Positions 6,045 to 7,533 of a DNA stretch of 7,533 bases are shown here, piece after piece (position 1 is the stretch's first letter; every line of letters starts with the position of its first letter). The stretch covers positions 1-7,533 of the forward strand of contig JAQUAR010000063.1 in NCBI GenBank assembly GCA_028687155.1, written 5' to 3'. A program made the position numbers and the translations under genes. The DNA is from Methylacidiphilaceae bacterium (lineage in GTDB: Bacteria; Verrucomicrobiota; Verrucomicrobiia; Methylacidiphilales; Methylacidiphilaceae). The notes beneath the pieces were generated by a model. It made no database searches. It saw nothing but the letters and a program-made list of their open reading frames with translations, and was not told where the DNA came from.

Positions 6045-6623
6045 ATGCCTAGAGATTTTCCGATCCTCCTCGATCGGATCCTGTTAAGACCGCTGGAAGA
6101 GGGCGACAAAGAAAGCGTTCGGGCATTCTCTGGCGATCCGGAGATCTCCCGGGTCACCCGCTCGCTCACCTATCCGGAAGATCCCGAAAGAGCTTCCGCT
6201 TGGGTGGACGAACAGCTGGCCATGACCCGAAAAGGGCAAACCTTGAGTGCCGCTATCCTCGAAAAGAAGCACCATCGGTTTGTGGGAGCCGGGATCCTCT
6301 TTCTGGAAACCAATCACCGCCGCGCGGAAATCGGCCTCTGGCTGGGTAGGCCGTTTTGGGCCCAAGGCTATGGGCCGGAAGCCTGCCGCGGCCTCATCGA
6401 TTACGCCTTCCGGGTTTTGCAGCTCAACAAGATCTGCGCCTACTGCCTGGCGAGCAACCTCCGTTCCCTTCACCTGATCCAGAAGTTGGGCTTCCGGGGG
6501 GAAGGAACGCAACGAAAGCAGCTGCTCGTCCGGGGCATCTTCGAAAACCTGATGATCTTTGGCATCCTTTCCGACGAATGGACTCCTCTCTCCCATCGGA
6601 AAAGGTCATCCACTGCCTCTTAG
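6045..6623 (+). CDS. GNAT acetyltransferase, RimJ/RimL type
   Basis: This 192-residue protein has the GNAT fold of the RimJ/RimL (Acetyltransf_3) type. It begins LLDRILLRPLEEGD, the usual N-terminal pattern ('RL.LRP...D'). The acetyl-CoA binding motif A is seen as EIGLWLGRPFWAQGYGPEA (residues 95-113) with Q107-G108-Y109-G110 as the pyrophosphate loop, and motif B as ASNLRSLHLIQKLGF (136-150). Members N-acetylate protein N-termini (ribosomal proteins S5, S18, L12), antibiotics or small amines; the substrate here cannot be told. The ATG at 6045 lies 7 nt after the helicase stop without a strong ribosome binding site of its own, so translation is probably coupled and the two genes form one operon. 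A longer upstream open frame inside the helicase gene is not protein-like. Confidence 0.88.
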   Translation: MPRDFPILLDRILLRPLEEGDKESVRAFSGDPEISRVTRSLTYPEDPERASAWVDEQLAMTRKGQTLSAAILEKKHHRFVGAGILFLETNHRRAEIGLWLGRPFWAQGYGPEACRGLIDYAFRVLQLNKICAYCLASNLRSLHLIQKLGFRGEGTQRKQLLVRGIFENLMIFGILSDEWTPLSHRKRSSTAS

Positions 6624-6694
6624 GGAGCACCTCATCTCTTCTTTGCCAACCGCGTTTCGAGCGCTTTGGTGACGCACGCGCCAGCCGTGAGTTC

Positions 6695-6714
6695 CCCAGG
6701 CGTTCGCGCCTGGG
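6695..6714. terminator. Hairpin between convergent GNAT and Uma2 genes
   Basis: CCCAGGCG (6695-6702), TTCG loop (6703-6706) and CGCCTGGG (6707-6714) form a perfect 8-bp stem with a UUCG-type tetraloop. It lies 71 nt after the GNAT stop and 47 nt beyond the Uma2 stop on the opposite strand, so it could end transcription from both sides. No T-run follows on either strand, which makes it a non-canonical terminator at best. Confidence 0.45.
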
Positions 6715-6737
6715 CTGCGTTGAAGCGAGATTTGGTG

Positions 6738-6751
6738 GACACCTCAGTGTC
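6738..6751. repeat. Small inverted repeat just after the Uma2 gene
   Basis: GACAC (6738-6742) and GTGTC (6747-6751) pair perfectly over CTCA. It starts 10 nt after the Uma2 stop on the minus strand and together with the 6695-6714 hairpin may form the 3' end of that transcript. The stem is only 5 bp and no T-run follows, so function is uncertain. Confidence 0.25.
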
Positions 6752-6761
6752 TCGGCTAGGC

Positions 6762-7367
6762 CTAATGCGATAGGCGATGGCTTTTTCTCCGGATCGCCAG
6801 TGCCTGCCGGATCCTCGGCATCTCCAGAACGAAGCCCGGCAGGAGCGGAGTGGTGATCGCATCGTCGAAGCTATAGATCGCAACCGGCTCCTCCGCGTTT
6901 TCGGCGAAGCGGAAGATCCGCATCGTTTCCTGGTGCCGGTCGAAGATCCAGTATTCCCGAACGCCCGCCTCGCGGTAGATCTCCACCTTGTCCACGAGGT
7001 CGATCCGGCTGGTCGAAGGAGAGAGAATTTCGACCACCAATGCTGGGATCACGTCTTTCTGGACGTTCGCCTCGACGTCCAGGCGTTCCAACTGGTCGTT
7101 CGGAATGTAGCAGAGATCTGGCACCACTCCTGCCCGGTCGGCTTCAATGATTTCGGGAAAGTAGAAGGCGATGCTGTTCCTCATGATGCCGGATGGGTGA
7201 TTATCAAGATCATTCTCGACCCTGCGCCAGATCTCGTAGGCCAAGTCGCTGTTCGCGAAACTTTCCTCCGTCATGACGAGGTTCCCGTGGATGAGTTCCC
7301 AATGTTCGCCTTCGGGAGTGGCAAGCCAATCCTTGACCGTGTGCGGGCCGATCGTCGTAGTGGGCAT
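6762..7367 (-). CDS. Uma2 family protein (DUF820, PD-(D/E)XK nuclease fold)
   Basis: This 201-residue protein belongs to the Uma2/DUF820 family, often annotated as a restriction-endonuclease-like fold of unknown biological role. Recognisable elements in order are WELIHGNLVM (E24), VVPDLCYI (D84), PALVVEILSPSTS (E113, the hallmark VVE-LSPS segment), D126-K127 with Y131, GVREYWIFD (135-143) and LLPGF near 175. D84, E113 and K127 would form the PD-(D/E)XK-like centre, so the active site looks intact. Members are abundant in cyanobacteria, Chloroflexota and other genomes rich in mobile or accessory DNA, usually as single genes. The ATG at 7367 is chosen over a start 12 codons upstream because an excellent AAGGAG element lies 8 nt before it. 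It stands alone, convergent with the GNAT gene; no partner methylase or toxin-antitoxin mate is visible. Confidence 0.92.
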   Translation of the reverse strand: MPTTTIGPHTVKDWLATPEGEHWELIHGNLVMTEESFANSDLAYEIWRRVENDLDNHPSGIMRNSIAFYFPEIIEADRAGVVPDLCYIPNDQLERLDVEANVQKDVIPALVVEILSPSTSRIDLVDKVEIYREAGVREYWIFDRHQETMRIFRFAENAEEPVAIYSFDDAITTPLLPGFVLEMPRIRQALAIRRKSHRLSH

Positions 7368-7376
7368 GGAAATCTC
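7368..7376 (-). promoter_or_regulatory. Ribosome binding site deciding the Uma2 start
   Basis: On the minus strand GGGAAGGAGATTTCC directly precedes the ATG at 7367, with the GGAG core 6 nt from the start. It is the strongest Shine-Dalgarno sequence in the window and argues against the start at 7403. Confidence 0.7.
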
Positions 7377-7436
7377 CTTCCCTTGGTTTCGACGATACGC
7401 CATTGACCGTTCCTAAAACCATAGACCACTATTCCA

Positions 7437-7533
7437 CTACCAGGGAAGATCGTCCACGACGTCGGCCAAACAGTGCTGCCGACGATTCGCGTGCCGGGGT
7501 TTCGCCGGCAAAGTCCGGGTAGCGCCCAATGCT
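7437..7533 (-). CDS. Possible 3' end of a further minus-strand gene
   Basis: A minus-strand frame open from the window edge ends in TAG at 7437-7439; its last residues read CLADVVDDLPW. It would lie in the same direction as, and upstream of, the Uma2 gene. Another minus-strand frame and a plus-strand frame are also open here, and two inverted repeats lie inside it, so coding status is unclear. I do not recognise it. Confidence 0.2.
   Translation of the reverse strand, partial: ALGATRTLPAKPRHANRRQHCLADVVDDLPW
7460..7510. repeat. Two adjacent inverted repeats at the right edge
   Basis: CGTCGGC (7460-7466) pairs with GCCGACG (7478-7484) over an 11-nt loop, and TGCCGG (7492-7497) pairs with CCGGCA (7505-7510) over a 7-nt loop, 7 nt apart. 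Two hairpins in tandem upstream of the Uma2 gene could be a terminator region of a neighbouring gene, an extragenic repeat or protein sites. The stretch is cut by the window end, so I cannot judge it further. Confidence 0.35.

Noticed and set aside
4432..6087. 551-codon plus-strand open frame within the SNF2 gene
   Set aside because: Alternate-frame shadow; composition dominated by Arg, Gly, Pro and Ala with no recognisable domain.
4727..6169. Long minus-strand open frame of 480 codons opposite the SNF2 gene
   Set aside because: Antisense shadow of a clear helicase in GC-rich DNA; translation has no motifs and the plus strand carries every SNF2 signature.
6691..6727. CRISPR-repeat-like unit (palindromic core followed by GTTGAAGC)
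   Set aside because: Only one copy is present, no spacers or second repeat within the window, and no cas genes; better explained as a hairpin between convergent genes.

Overview
The window is GC-rich bacterial DNA with densely packed genes on both strands. It contains no rRNA, tRNA, CRISPR array or recognisable insertion sequence. The gene content (HepT/MntA and VapBC toxin-antitoxin pairs, a Uma2/DUF820 nuclease-fold protein, an FkbM methyltransferase and a SNF2 helicase with a SWIM zinc finger) is typical of accessory regions in large, GC-rich environmental genomes such as Verrucomicrobiota, Planctomycetota or Chloroflexota. No single feature fixes the taxon, and a verrucomicrobial origin is only a guess.

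Layout, left to right. (1) The 3' tail of an unidentified plus-strand gene ends at 71, followed by a perfect 26-bp palindrome (85-110) and about 275 bases without a convincing gene. (2) A minus-strand operon encodes MntA-type nucleotidyltransferase antitoxin and HepT (HEPN) toxin, with an 11-nt overlap (386-1208). (3) A 299-bp divergent intergenic region with several small palindromes separates it from a plus-strand vapB-vapC operon (1508-2223) with a 4-nt stop/start overlap. (4) Convergent to vapC lies a minus-strand FkbM-family methyltransferase (2288-3018), split into two frames by a 1-nt shift in a G run; it is a pseudogene, a phase-variable gene or a sequencing error. (5) A 535-bp gene-poor divergent region follows, containing at most two tiny ORFs: a 30-codon ORF before the methyltransferase and an 11-codon ORF before the helicase. 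(6) A large plus-strand SWIM-SNF2 helicase (3554-6037) is followed 7 nt later by a RimJ/RimL-type GNAT acetyltransferase (6045-6623). (7) A hairpin-bearing gap leads to a convergent Uma2 family protein (6762-7367, minus). (8) The last about 165 bases hold the Uma2 upstream region and two adjacent inverted repeats.

Functional reading. Two complete type II toxin-antitoxin-like modules stand back to back (MntA/HepT leftward, VapBC rightward) and probably share a regulatory region. The SNF2 helicase and the acetyltransferase look like one transcription and translation unit. The Uma2 protein and the damaged methyltransferase are isolated single genes. The whole fits a patchwork accessory locus. 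The least conventional element is the SWIM-SNF2 helicase with its acetyltransferase partner and leader-type ORF; no known defence system is recognisable around it.
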